Numbered from the stretch's first letter, positions 1-11,068 are shown. The stretch: 13,087 bases of DNA from Globomyces pollinis-pini (GCA_025399215.1 MU621505.1:1-13087), one strand, 5' to 3'. Translations and numbers: made by a program. The notes: generated by a model not told the origin, from the letters alone.

Positions 1-180
1 GTTGAATGGAAGAATCGTAAAGTGACATTAGAAAAAGATCAAAAGATAAAATCCAAGAAACGAGAAGGAAATATCCAAGCTAGAATTGATCAAAAGAAAG
101 CAACTAAAGTATCTAAAAAGTCGGGGAAACCGAAACCAAAGAAGACTTCAAGACCAGGTTTTGAAGGCAAAAAGAAATAA
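1..180 (+). CDS. RRP14: C-terminus of SURF6/Rrp14-family nucleolar protein (5' truncated)
   Basis: An open frame enters from the left edge and ends at TAA 178-180, giving the last 59 residues of a protein. The segment is extremely rich in Lys and Arg, and has the order W-K-x-R-K, then KKREGNIQARIDQKK, then a Lys/Pro-rich stretch, ending RPGFEGKKK. This matches what I know of the C-terminal SURF6 domain, where a basic helix with a (K/R)REENL.AR-type core is followed by R(P/A)GFEG in fungal Rrp14. Family members are nucleolar and act in pre-rRNA processing for both ribosomal subunits. An AATAAA lies 39 nt past the stop. The bulk of the gene is outside the window, so the call rests on the tail alone. 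Another basic nucleolar protein is possible. Confidence 0.65.
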   Translation, partial: VEWKNRKVTLEKDQKIKSKKREGNIQARIDQKKATKVSKKSGKPKPKKTSRPGFEGKKK

Positions 181-218
181 TCATCCATATTTAATTTAGT
201 TCCCTTGGTTTGTATCTT

Positions 219-224
219 AATAAA
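219..224 (+). terminator. Poly(A) signal AATAAA for the Rrp14-like gene
   Basis: A perfect AATAAA stands 39 nt after the stop codon of the left-edge gene, at the expected distance for a fungal 3' UTR. The interval 181-442 between the two convergent genes holds no convincing ORF on either strand; it looks like two 3' UTRs facing each other. Confidence 0.5.
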
Positions 225-408
225 TGGTTTCTTCGATACAATTAATCTCGTTCTTGGTGTTCCAGATGCTTGGTTTTCCCTTTAACCAATAGGAAAATGA
301 ATTCATTCAGAGTCAAGTAATCACGCATTATTTTGAATAGATGTGCATCAAGTTTCAATGCAAGCTAACGCATATGCCAAGATGTTAAAAAAGGATACAT
401 CAAATAAC

Positions 409-414
409 TTTATT
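409..414 (-). terminator. Poly(A) signal AATAAA for the pepsin-like gene
   Basis: On the minus strand an AATAAA stands about 29 nt past the TAA stop of the pepsin-like gene. Position and match are good; no transcript data are available. Confidence 0.5.
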
Positions 415-442
415 TGTAGATGAACTTTACGTTGACTACTTT

Positions 443-1753
443 TTAAATTGATGGTGTATACAGTTTTAGTCCAGCAATTGACTCCGCACCTCCCGATAGT
501 ACCGTCATATTTCCAGATAAGTTTTCCAACACACTCAGTAACAGAGGAACCAATGATTGAGTCAAGCGATCTGTTTGGGTCACTAGCTCCGGTGCTCTAA
601 ATTGCTTATTTGTAATCTGGTTAATGGCCACTTGATACTTTGTTTGTTCAGCAATCAATTTAACGATTGACATTTTGGCCAAGACAATTGAACTAGGACT
701 TTTTGGATGTTTGGCTTTCGAGAAACTGATTCTTTTCAAATTATAATCATACATTGAATAGTAATATCGTAGAAACACATTTCCTAAAATGATTGCTGGA
801 TATGGGTCATCGATCACAAAGTTGAATCCAGAAACGCATACACCATTTCCATAGTTTAAAATAAATTGATCAGAATCAAGTTCATAAACGAATGTACCAT
901 GATTGAATTGAACTTGAGTCTTTAACACATTTTTACCAGGACATGCAATCTTAAACGCACCAATAGTTGCATCATATGTTGCTCCGATATCAGTATTAAT
1001 ATTCCTAGCTGTGAATTCATCTAAAATGACAAATGGAGTGATTGTAGACGGCATCATGAACGATTTTCCAAATGCAACATTGGATTTGATGGTTGTGGTG
1101 TTAACTTTCGTCGTGTATGTCACACTTGAGGATTCATATGCCCATGAATTGAGGAAGGCTGGAGAATCTACCAATTGAAATGAATCAATTGACGACTCTG
1201 AGAATTTACTTTGGTCATAACTGCCAAATGTAATCTCGCTCGTGTCACCCTCTGCATAGTTTCCCAAATACAATCCAAATTTTTGATTATCACTAGGATA
1301 CTGTATATCAATCAAAAAGTCACTTCTTGGTCCTAATGCCAACACTCCATCATATATAGTTGTTAGGTCAACAGATTGGGCTGGAGCTCCCAAGACTGTA
1401 AATGAAGTTAACCCTTTGATAGTAATATTTGTTTTGTATCCCAATAAAGACACTAATGGTTCATTGTAACCTAAAGAAGCGTCAAACCGTTTTACAACAT
1501 CTGAATTTGGATTAACGATGTTATTTTTTTGAACCCAAGAATTGGAAGAACCAATGTCTACAAGCATATTTAGTTTTGATTTTAGTATCTGGATAGGAAC
1601 CGTGTATTGAACATCTATAAAGTCAATTACTACAATTAACTTACTTAAGATGTTATTTAGAGCTTCGGATACTACTAATTTAGACTCTACTGGAGAATCT
1701 AATTGTGAAATAACATCTCCAATTAAAAGTAGCAGATTGATAATAATATTCAT
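443..1753 (-). CDS. Secreted pepsin-fold (A1 family) protein, probably catalytically dead
   Basis: A single exon of 436 residues. The frame is open further upstream, but the first ATG is at 1753. It begins a signal peptide (MNIIINLLLLIGDVIS), so I start there. Fold landmarks follow in order: YTVP, VDIGSSNSWV (catalytic Asp 66), a flap-like region with a Tyr, DGVLALGP, and IGATYDATIGAFKIAC. After these come a conserved Cys pair (271 and 306) and the C-lobe motif AIILGNVFLRYYY followed by LKRISFSKA. These are hallmarks of pepsin-like aspartic proteases. Oddly, the first D-T-G is D-I-G, and the place of the second D-[ST]-G aligns with MMPSTIT, so its Asp is replaced by Pro at residue 235. The propeptide is short or absent. 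A tail of about 65 residues follows the fold, without a clear GPI signal. Several N-x-T sequons fit secretion. It is divergent from the LRR gene. I am sure of the fold; inactivity is inferred from a manual alignment. Confidence 0.85.
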   Translation of the reverse strand: MNIIINLLLLIGDVISQLDSPVESKLVVSEALNNILSKLIVVIDFIDVQYTVPIQILKSKLNMLVDIGSSNSWVQKNNIVNPNSDVVKRFDASLGYNEPLVSLLGYKTNITIKGLTSFTVLGAPAQSVDLTTIYDGVLALGPRSDFLIDIQYPSDNQKFGLYLGNYAEGDTSEITFGSYDQSKFSESSIDSFQLVDSPAFLNSWAYESSSVTYTTKVNTTTIKSNVAFGKSFMMPSTITPFVILDEFTARNINTDIGATYDATIGAFKIACPGKNVLKTQVQFNHGTFVYELDSDQFILNYGNGVCVSGFNFVIDDPYPAIILGNVFLRYYYSMYDYNLKRISFSKAKHPKSPSSIVLAKMSIVKLIAEQTKYQVAINQITNKQFRAPELVTQTDRLTQSLVPLLLSVLENLSGNMTVLSGGAESIAGLKLYTPSI

Positions 1754-2068
1754 GTTGAAAATTTTCGCGTCGATATTTTCAAACAACCTTTCATTATCAA
1801 GTGAGAGTTGTTTTTGAGCTTGGCAATACAACTAAAATAGATATCAGAATGTAGAGAAATTTTCTTTTTCAATTAGCAATATGTGTCAAATAGTTTGCAA
1901 TTGTAAAATAGTTTTATCATTAATGAATTGGTGTTCATAAAGTTGAACCATATTCATTTTTATCAAATATGAGCGTAGTGAAGTATTAACATACGTATGC
2001 TGATCGTATTTGAGTGGCTTGTTTGCTCGTGCCCATAAAAAACGCGATTGAATTTTGAAATTTTCGTT
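1754..2068. promoter_or_regulatory. Shared divergent promoter of the pepsin-like and LRR genes
   Basis: These 315 nt lie between the two divergent ATGs and contain no other gene. Toward the LRR gene there is a TATA-like CATAAAAAA at 2034-2042, about 27 nt before the ATG, followed by ACGCGA at 2042-2047. Toward the pepsin-like gene, the minus strand has ACGCGAAAA just before the ATG (ACGCGA at 1765-1770) and an AT-rich GAAAATAT further up. Both leaders read AAATTTTC shortly before the start codon. Function is inferred from position only. Confidence 0.45.
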
Positions 2069-5000
2069 ATGAAATTAAAAGAGGTAGTGCTTGGCATATA
2101 CTTCCTACTTAAAGGAGCTAATGCTGGTCCGTGTGACACGTTTTGTGGATTCTATAGTGGGCTGAAAACGTTTGGAGGAGTATGTAGTGACCTCACTGGA
2201 ACTCCAGATGAATTGGCTTTGACTAACTGCTGCTCTTTTCCTGGTGTTACATGTAATTCAGGTGGAGATGTTGTTGATATGTATGAACATCCTTCTAACC
2301 GCTAGTAACTTAACTGCTCGAGACTTGCAAGGAACTCTAACAAACTTCGTGTCTGACTTTTCTTCATTAGATACACTGTATTTATCAATTTATCTAACAA
2401 CTTAGTAACTTGTCACGCAATGCATTAACTGGCCCAATAAATGTTCACCCACTTCCATCAAGTCTTAGGGTTTTGTAAGTACAATTATGTGACTTATATA
2501 CCAGATCCCTCAAAGTAAATCAGTTTACGGGTACCATTGAGGGCATGACATTTCCAAATGGAATGGAATACTTGTAAAGATAATTTTTATAACATTAGGA
2601 TACTGACAGTGAACCAACTTTCTGGTTCTATAAAGAACAGTTTGTTTCCATCTTCCTTAAAATACTTGTTAAGTTTATAAATACTCACCTATAGGGATCT
2701 ATCTTATAACCTGTTTGAAGGGGATCCTCCTATTACACTGGATAACAGCGCAAACTTTCCTAACTTACAAGAACTGTAAAATATATCTAGTTTAACTGCC
2801 TTATAGCTACATAAACGACAACTTTAACCTCAATGGTACATTCGCATCAAGCTATCCTACTTGTAATGCTACCAACACTAATATGTGTGTTAATGCTGAT
2901 AACTTGTGTGGATTGAAAACTGTTTGTGACTGCAAAATATACAAAGATGTTTACCAAAGTTTAAACCCTCCTATTTTAGAACCAAATGTGGAAGAAAACT
3001 GTTGCGAAAACGTCAATTTTATCAACAGATACGGTGTCCATTGTAGTGACCAAAAGCGAATTGAATACATGTACTTGTATTTTGATACTAAAAAAACAGT
3101 CACTTGCCTGGTCCGAAAGCTGGAGGACAAAATTTAGCTAACATTCCAGCTGAACTTACAGGAACTCTACACGAATCAGTGACCAAATTGAATGAATTAT
3201 TTTTTTTGTACTTTCCATGATAACTAATAGTATTCTAGGAGTTTATACTTGAACAATTTAACTGGTACAGTACCATCTGCTGTAGAAAATATGACCAAAT
3301 TAACAGTTTTGTAAACCTCTAACTATATTAAACACGTAGCCAAATATTTCAGAACAAATTTTCTGGCGAATTACCACAATTTCCAATCAATTCAGAATTT
3401 ATGTAATCTCTTTAACTTAATCATAGTAACTTTGCTTTTAATCAATTTGAAGGAGAGCTGAAGAGCTTTTCTTCCTTATCAAAATTGGAATTTTTGTAAT
3501 ATAGTTATGAAATAATGCATAGTGCTGTGGGTGAGAATAAACTCAATGGATCTATTCCATCCAATATAGGGGGAGCAATCAATTTGAAAACTTTGGATCT
3601 GACCAAGAATAGGTTCATTGGGGAAATCCCGGATTCATTATACAGCCTAGTAAAATTAGAAAGAATGTAAGTAAAAATTCTTGATTCATCGTCGTAGGTA
3701 TATCGATTCCAATTCTTTTACTGGGACTCTGTCTCCAAGCATTAACAATCTTGTCGAATTGCAAGACTTGTAAGTAGAATTTTACATTAAAATTAGTTAC
3801 TTTGGTGAAAATAAATTTAATGGGGAATTGCCATCGGAAATTAGCAGTTTAATTAAATTAAGGAACCTGTATTCATTAATTTTGACATATTAAACTTAGT
3901 ATTGGTTCAAACAATTCTTTCACGGGATCTCTTCCAGATTTCAGCAACATTGTAGATCTTAGCCAACTGTAATAATTGTGAAAGACGCTAATTCTGCAGA
4001 GGATTTGCATACAACAACTTTTCTGGACCATTTCCAAATCTACCTACGCAATTAAGTTACCTGTATATAGTACCTTCAATTAATCCACTAGGTCTCTTTC
4101 AAATAACTCATTGAGCGGTAATGTTCCCGGGTCACTGTCTTCAAGCTTAACAATACTGTATGTTTAGAACCGTTTAATGTTAGATTTCTAGCACACAACT
4201 CATTCTCGGGCCCTTTTCCATCTTTAGAAAGTCAGGCTAATTTGACTCATGTGTAAACGATCTATCTAATATCTTAGAGACTTGTATGGAAATAAATTCA
4301 ATGGAGCCCTTCCGGTGTTGGGAGTAAAACAATCCATTATAAATATGTATGTTACGTATCTAAATTTTAGAAATTTTGGATCAAACGAATTTGACGGCCC
4401 AATGGTGAACTATTGTCAATATCAATCTCTTTATCACCTGTATAACATTGATTTTTAATATTAGAAACTTGGAAAAAAATAAGCTTTCAGGAGAGATTCC
4501 AACTTGTGCAAATCTAACCCACGGCTTGGACACTTTGTATACTTTTAATCCTAACTATTCTAGCATTATAGGTGACAATAAGCTTAGCTCCACCTTGCCA
4601 ACAAATATATTTGTCACCAACGGCAGATTATCAATATTGTAAGACAATAACTATCTAATATTTTAGCTCAATTGCAAACAATCAATTAGAAGGTGAAGTG
4701 CCTGCTGCATTTTCTAATATCGACCGAATGAAAATTTTGTAATGATTCCATATATTAACATGTAGCGATATACATAATAATAGGTTTACTGGTGCTATAC
4801 TTCCACATGTAAACACATTGATTAGGAATGCAAGTGAGTTAACCAAATTGTAAGTCAGCATCGTTTAATTTTTAGATACATAAATCAGAATCGCTTTACA
4901 GGACAGCTAGATTCGCTTCCTAGTTCAAATCTTACTGAAATGTAAAATGAAAGTTAAATTTCATACGTAGTGCTTTTGGTGACAATTATTTCACTGGATT

Positions 5001-8000
5001 GCTCCCAGATTTTGGAAATCAATTCCCAAAACTTACATACTTGTAATTAACTTTCTTCAATTTAAACTAATATTTAGAGATTTTCAGAACAATTCTTTCT
5101 CAGGAACGTTACCTGAATCGATCGGACAACTTGTTGACCTAAAAACTTTGTAACTGTTTCTGTTTTAACCTTTTAATAGACTTTTAAACAGATGCAAGAT
5201 CACTGGAAGTATTCCCAGTTCCTTTTTTACAGACCTAAAGCAGTTGAAAGTCATGTAATACAAATTTTGATCACTAAACATCACAGGGACTTAAGTCGAA
5301 ATCAACTGGGTGGATCTATCGCTGCTATTTCCCTGCCTGAAATCGAAGAATTGTAATGAATATTTTATTCATTGTAGGAACTTGGGGTATAATAATATCA
5401 CTGGAACAATTCTTGATAAGCTATCCTCACTTTCCAGCCTAGTCAAATTGTATAATCGTTTTCCTAGTAAAATTTAGAGTTTTGACTGGAAATAAGTTCA
5501 CTGGAAGTATTCCAGCACAGTTCAGCTCCTCCAAATTGCAATTTTTGTAATCAATTAGACTAATCTAACATTAAGAATCATTGGAGACAATATGTTTGAA
5601 GGAACGATCCCTGATGTAATGAATTTAATCAATTTAAAGGCTCTGTAAGTGTTTATGGGTAAATTATAATATTTTAGGAATGTGAGCTACAATCGACTCT
5701 CAGGACCAGTGCCTAACGCATGGGGACAATTTCCACACCTTAGCAACGTGTTAGTTGGAATATGATTAACTATTTTAGTTCAATTGGGCACAACCGGTTC
5801 AGTGGTGAAATTCCAAACTCACTGCTCGATTTGATTCAACTAAAAGTTTTGTAAGAGCATTCTTTAACTAAATTTAGAACTGCTGAAAACTGCAACTTAA
5901 CTGGTGCAGTCAATTTTGCAACTTCACTGTCAAAAAGCATACAATTTTTGTAAGACTCACTAAAGCTATAACTCATTGCTAGGGATTTAAGTGTCAATAA
6001 TTTAACTGGTTATTTGGATGGATTAGGAGAAATTTCAAATCTAACTTTTGTGTATATTAAACGCTGCTGATTAGTATTAGTGATTTGAGCGAAAACAAGT
6101 TTTCTGGCCCGCTGCCAATTTCATTGAACCAATTAAAACTCATTGAACATTTGTAAGAATGTTTTGCTTAATTAACAATAGATGGCTTTCCAGTAATAAC
6201 TTTGGTGGATCGATTCCGGATATTTTCGATCAAACTCCAAAGTTGAAATCATTGTAATGAAACTCGATAACTAAAATACAGATTGATCGAGAATGCTAAC
6301 TTAGATGGAGTAATCCCAAAGAGTCTTTACAATTGCAAAGATCTGCAAGTCATGTAATTCATTCTATAATACTCAACTATAAAGAAAACTTTCGTCAAAC
6401 CGATTAACTGGAGATGTTGTTGGGATTAACAGTTTAACAAAACTGGGAGTTTTGTAACTAATCTGATGTACTTAACTGTATTAGGACACTCGGAAGCAAT
6501 TCATTCACAAATGTCCCAATTGATGTGTTTTTTGGTGAAATTCCAAAATCATTACAAACTTTGTAACGCATGAAATATCTAACGGTAGGCATCTTTTTGG
6601 AAATCAGTTCATTGGTGATGTTCCATCAGGATTTAATGATACTTCTGTATATCCTCAACTAAGAGAACTGTACTGAATAATTGTCTCAATTTTAGATTAT
6701 TGGGGAATAACAAGCTTGAAGGATTTTTCCATGGACCCAACTTATCAAAATGCGATGTAAGTGGTAATCAAGTATGTGATCCACTTTCACCTACCACTTG
6801 TGAACTTGAGAGTTGTAGTGACGGAGATAAAATATGTGAGATTGTAAAGGCCTTAAACTCAACCGTTAACTGCGCTCTACCAGAAATTCTTTGCGATGAA
6901 GAGAGTCAAGATTGGTACAAGTGTGATGAAAACTTCAAAGTTGTGAGCATGTAATCAAAAAAAGTTATGCTTACATTTTTATAATAGAAATATCACCAAT
7001 GGACGCTTCCAACATCAAGATAAAGAATATACTATTAATTCTGATGCATATATCAGTTCCAAATTGTACAGTCTGCAAAATTTAAAATTATTGTAATTAT
7101 ACTCGATGTTAAATGATAGGGATTTACATGGAAATGGAATCAATTATCCATTAATCGCAAGAGTGGATCAAATGCCCAAATTGGAATACATGTAAGTTTT
7201 GTTGAAGATTAACTCCTTATAGTGATTTATCAAACAATCGCTTTTATGGTAGTATTCCTTACGAATACGTAGGTTTAGAAAAGCTGAAGCATCTGTAAGG
7301 AAATGATTACTAATCGTTTAGGGATTTGAGTAACAATAAATTGGAATTCACAATTCCAAAAACATTTACTCAATTAAATTATTTGTAAATAGAATTTCAA
7401 TTGAATATTATAGGAACTTGTCAGGAAACACTTTTGTTGGAGAATTCTCACAAAAATTTACAGGGTTTTGTGAAATAAAAGGATCAGATGTATGTGATCC
7501 TGCCGAATCAAATCCAACGTGTGGATTACAATCTTGTTTCAAAGTAGAATTTTTACCAAAATACCAAAAAATTGGAAATGAGTACAAGTCTTTATTGGAT
7601 GGATTTAGAAAGGTTAATGCAGCATTAAGAGTCTTTGTTGATGATCAAATTTATCCAAATAATATCCCTCCTGCTGATTATGCAAAAATACTTTTGGATC
7701 TGCTTGTTGCTTATGTCAACATTGACACTGCTGGAAATATTAATGAAGCGTCACGTTCTCTTGATATACTTACCATTGGTAATATCGCCCTAAACCTTGG
7801 ACATTTACTGCAAGATTTTTCAGATGTTTCAGGAATCGGTGTGCCAGGAGGACCAAATGGTGGTGTCTTGGGTAATGGTGACTTTTCAAGTGGAGGGGAT
7901 CCACAGGGAGGTAGTGGAGGATTCCCTGATGGACAAAGTGATTTTGGACTCGGTGGTGGATCAGATTTCATCTTCATCAACAACACTCTTCCCCAGAATT

Positions 8001-8323
8001 CAGTCACTGTACCTGTCACAAATGGACAACCAAAACCAGTTAATCAAGTACCCAACACCAATCTCGGATCTAATTCCAATTCCCAAAATAATGTCAATGT
8101 TGGATCAAATTCAAACACAAACAATAATGTCAATATTGGATCCAATTCAAACTCAATCAATAATCCTATTATCGGACCAAACTCAAATACAAACACAGGT
8201 CCGAATTCCGAAACGGATAAAAATTCAAATGGAGTTGCACTCAATATTGATAAAAATGATGCTTCTAAAATGGCAGGTTCAGTAGTAATTGCAGGTGGTT
8301 TGGGATTAGCAATGTTGCTTTAG
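2069..8323 (+). CDS. Giant secreted LRR surface protein, 48 exons, one LRR per exon
   Basis: Removing 47 introns (listed in the next entry) gives one 4911-nt frame of 1636 residues ending in TAG. ATG 2069 begins a signal peptide (MKLKEVVLGIYFLLKGANA); an upstream TTG extension is ignored. A Cys-rich N-cap (CC..PGVTC) leads into plant-type LRRs of the form LxxLxLxxNxFxGxIPxx. There are three blocks. Exons 2-6 give about 5 repeats. Exons 9-42 give about 35. Exons 45-47 give 3 plus partial ones. Exons 7 and 43 each hold a Cys-rich C-cap followed by a new N-cap; exon 48 starts with a third C-cap. Exon 48 continues with a helical stretch, a Gly-rich and Asn/Ser-rich stalk and a hydrophobic end (GSVVIAGGLGLAMLL) typical of a GPI-anchor signal. 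The likely site is the cell surface or wall. Ligand and role are unknown; adhesion or recognition is conceivable. Every internal exon length divides by three, which supports the model strongly. Confidence 0.87.
2306..7384 (+). repeat. Degenerate tandem array of 63-84 nt LRR exons
   Basis: The DNA is a diverged tandem array with a period of about 95-105 nt: one LRR exon (most often 72 or 69 nt, that is 24 or 23 codons) plus one intron. Each unit starts right after an acceptor, encodes xLxxNxFxG, and ends in TT/AT/CT followed by GTA. The array is interrupted by the cap modules 2807-3207 and 6696-7092. Units are well diverged from each other; I saw no near-identical pair, so the amplification looks old. 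Confidence 0.85.
3523..3666 (+). other. Double-length LRR exon (exon 12)
   Basis: This 144-nt exon encodes two consecutive LRRs of 24 residues. At the internal LxxL junction (KTLDLTKNRF) no GTA...TAG insert is present. It is the only repeat boundary in the array without an intron, consistent with loss of one intron or with a unit that never carried one. Confidence 0.8.
8066..8215 (+). repeat. 36-nt tandem repeat coding an Asn/Ser-rich stalk
   Basis: Three 36-nt units at 8066-8101, 8102-8137 and 8138-8173 each encode a 12-residue unit of type GSNSNxxNNVNV. A shortened unit at 8174-8197 (GPNSNTNT) and a remnant follow. The repeat lies just before the predicted GPI tail, so it probably forms an extended stalk that lifts the LRR domain from the membrane or wall. 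Such units often vary in copy number. Confidence 0.85.
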
Positions 8324-8338
8324 ATTTTCTTTTCTTCA

Positions 8339-8360
8339 CTGATTTTGATTAATAAATCAG
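8339..8360 (+). terminator. Poly(A) signal of the LRR gene inside a small hairpin
   Basis: AATAAA at 8351-8356 lies 28 nt past the TAG stop. It overlaps a perfect 7-bp inverted repeat, CTGATTT at 8339-8345 and AAATCAG at 8354-8360, with an 8-nt loop. The poly(A) signal call is supported by position; any role of the hairpin is speculation. Confidence 0.5.
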
Positions 8361-8395
8361 TATTTCTTTTGCTTTCAAATCACGGTAGAATTTAA

Positions 8396-8485
8396 AAATG
8401 CGTTGAGATCATGAACCAGTGTCCACAATATGACTAGTTCCTTACCAGTTGTCTGGATGACAAAGCTTCACATCTCGACGTGTTT
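8396..8485. other. Possible structured RNA or diverged palindromic element
   Basis: Positions 8396-8409 can pair with 8472-8485 to form a 14-bp stem with no mismatch if G-U pairs are allowed (CGTTGAGAT against ATCTCGACG plus flanks). Inside, CCAG and ACAA at about 8416-8428 can pair with TTGT and CTGG at about 8448-8455. I found no convincing snoRNA C/D boxes, tRNA or known RNA. It may be chance. Confidence 0.2.
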
Positions 8486-8585
8486 GCATAATTGTCTGAC
8501 TATCAGATTGGTGACCAAAGTAGTTGGTATTCTGAGTTCATTGAATGAAAGTTAAAAATCAGCAAATGTTATTTAAAAAACTAGC

Positions 8586-8598
8586 TTTATTGTTTATT
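8586..8598 (-). terminator. Two overlapping-range poly(A) signals for the helicase
   Basis: Two AATAAA hexamers are spaced 1 nt apart on the minus strand, about 330 nt downstream of the helicase TAA. They are the first good matches after the stop. The implied 3' UTR is long for this compact region, so a nearer weaker signal could be used instead. Confidence 0.35.
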
Positions 8599-8923
8599 AG
8601 AAAGTTGGACAAATGATAAATTTTAAAAACTATTACGAAAATTCATCAGGGAATAAATAATAGGTTTGTTGGTTTGAGCTTGTCTAGCTTTCACAGTAAG
8701 AAAAAAAGGGTATACGACAAATTCATCTACAGTTACAGTTTAATGTACATGAAAGTTTATCGCAAAAAGTAGAGTAGTTTTGCATAATGTTTTTTTTTGT
8801 GTGTTTTTTTGAGTTTTTTGACTTTGTGTTGGTAATCGTTTGCTGGAAATAAATTGTGTCAATACATAAAAAGATTTGTAAAAAAATAGAAAAATCCCAA
8901 TTTGTTTCCACGACGATAAAAGA

Positions 8924-11068
<2,145 letters not shown>

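Larger units (their letters stand above)
2281..7413 (+). other. Set of 47 phase-2 mini-introns in the LRR gene
   Basis: Introns: 2281-2305, 2378-2405, 2475-2504, 2574-2598, 2668-2694, 2776-2806, 3071-3099, 3208-3238, 3311-3339, 3403-3426, 3496-3522, 3667-3697, 3770-3796, 3869-3899, 3969-3999, 4063-4091, 4158-4183, 4253-4277, 4347-4370, 4440-4464, 4537-4563, 4639-4666, 4739-4765, 4850-4875, 4942-4970, 5043-5077, 5150-5179, 5255-5286, 5353-5377, 5450-5477, 5547-5575, 5645-5677, 5750-5778, 5851-5877, 5950-5982, 6052-6080, 6153-6181, 6254-6281, 6354-6384, 6454-6484, 6563-6588, 6670-6695, 6951-6987, 7093-7119, 7192-7222, 7295-7321, 7385-7413. Lengths run from 24 to 37 nt, mean about 28.6, total 1344 nt. 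Donors: 32 GTAA, 10 GTAT, 3 GTAC, 2 GTTA. Acceptors: 40 TAG, 5 CAG, 2 AAG. Many have TAAC or CTAAC shortly before the acceptor. All split a codon after its second base. Within the repeats that codon is the last hydrophobic one of LxxL. Confidence 0.85.
8361..8923. other. Convergent intergenic region, no coding gene seen
   Basis: This stretch between the LRR gene and the helicase is AT-rich and holds no supported protein gene on either strand. It contains the helicase 3' UTR. On the minus strand AATAAA occurs at 8586-8591 and 8593-8598, about 330 nt past the helicase stop. A long T-rich tract lies at about 8787-8820 (A-rich on the minus strand). The only other structure is the possible folded RNA at 8396-8485. 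Confidence 0.5.

Noticed and set aside
2306..7413. The region read as a decayed LRR pseudogene full of stop codons and frameshifts
   Set aside because: Every interruption can be removed as a GT...AG intron of 24-37 nt, always in phase 2, and all 46 internal exons are multiples of three. Random decay would not give that.
7711..8285. ORFs on both strands overlapping the last LRR exon
   Set aside because: They are shadows of the Gly- and Asn-rich repeat coding region; their low-complexity composition mirrors the real frame.
8401..8560. C/D box snoRNA
   Set aside because: CTGA strings exist, but no good RTGATGA box with matching terminal stem at the right spacing.
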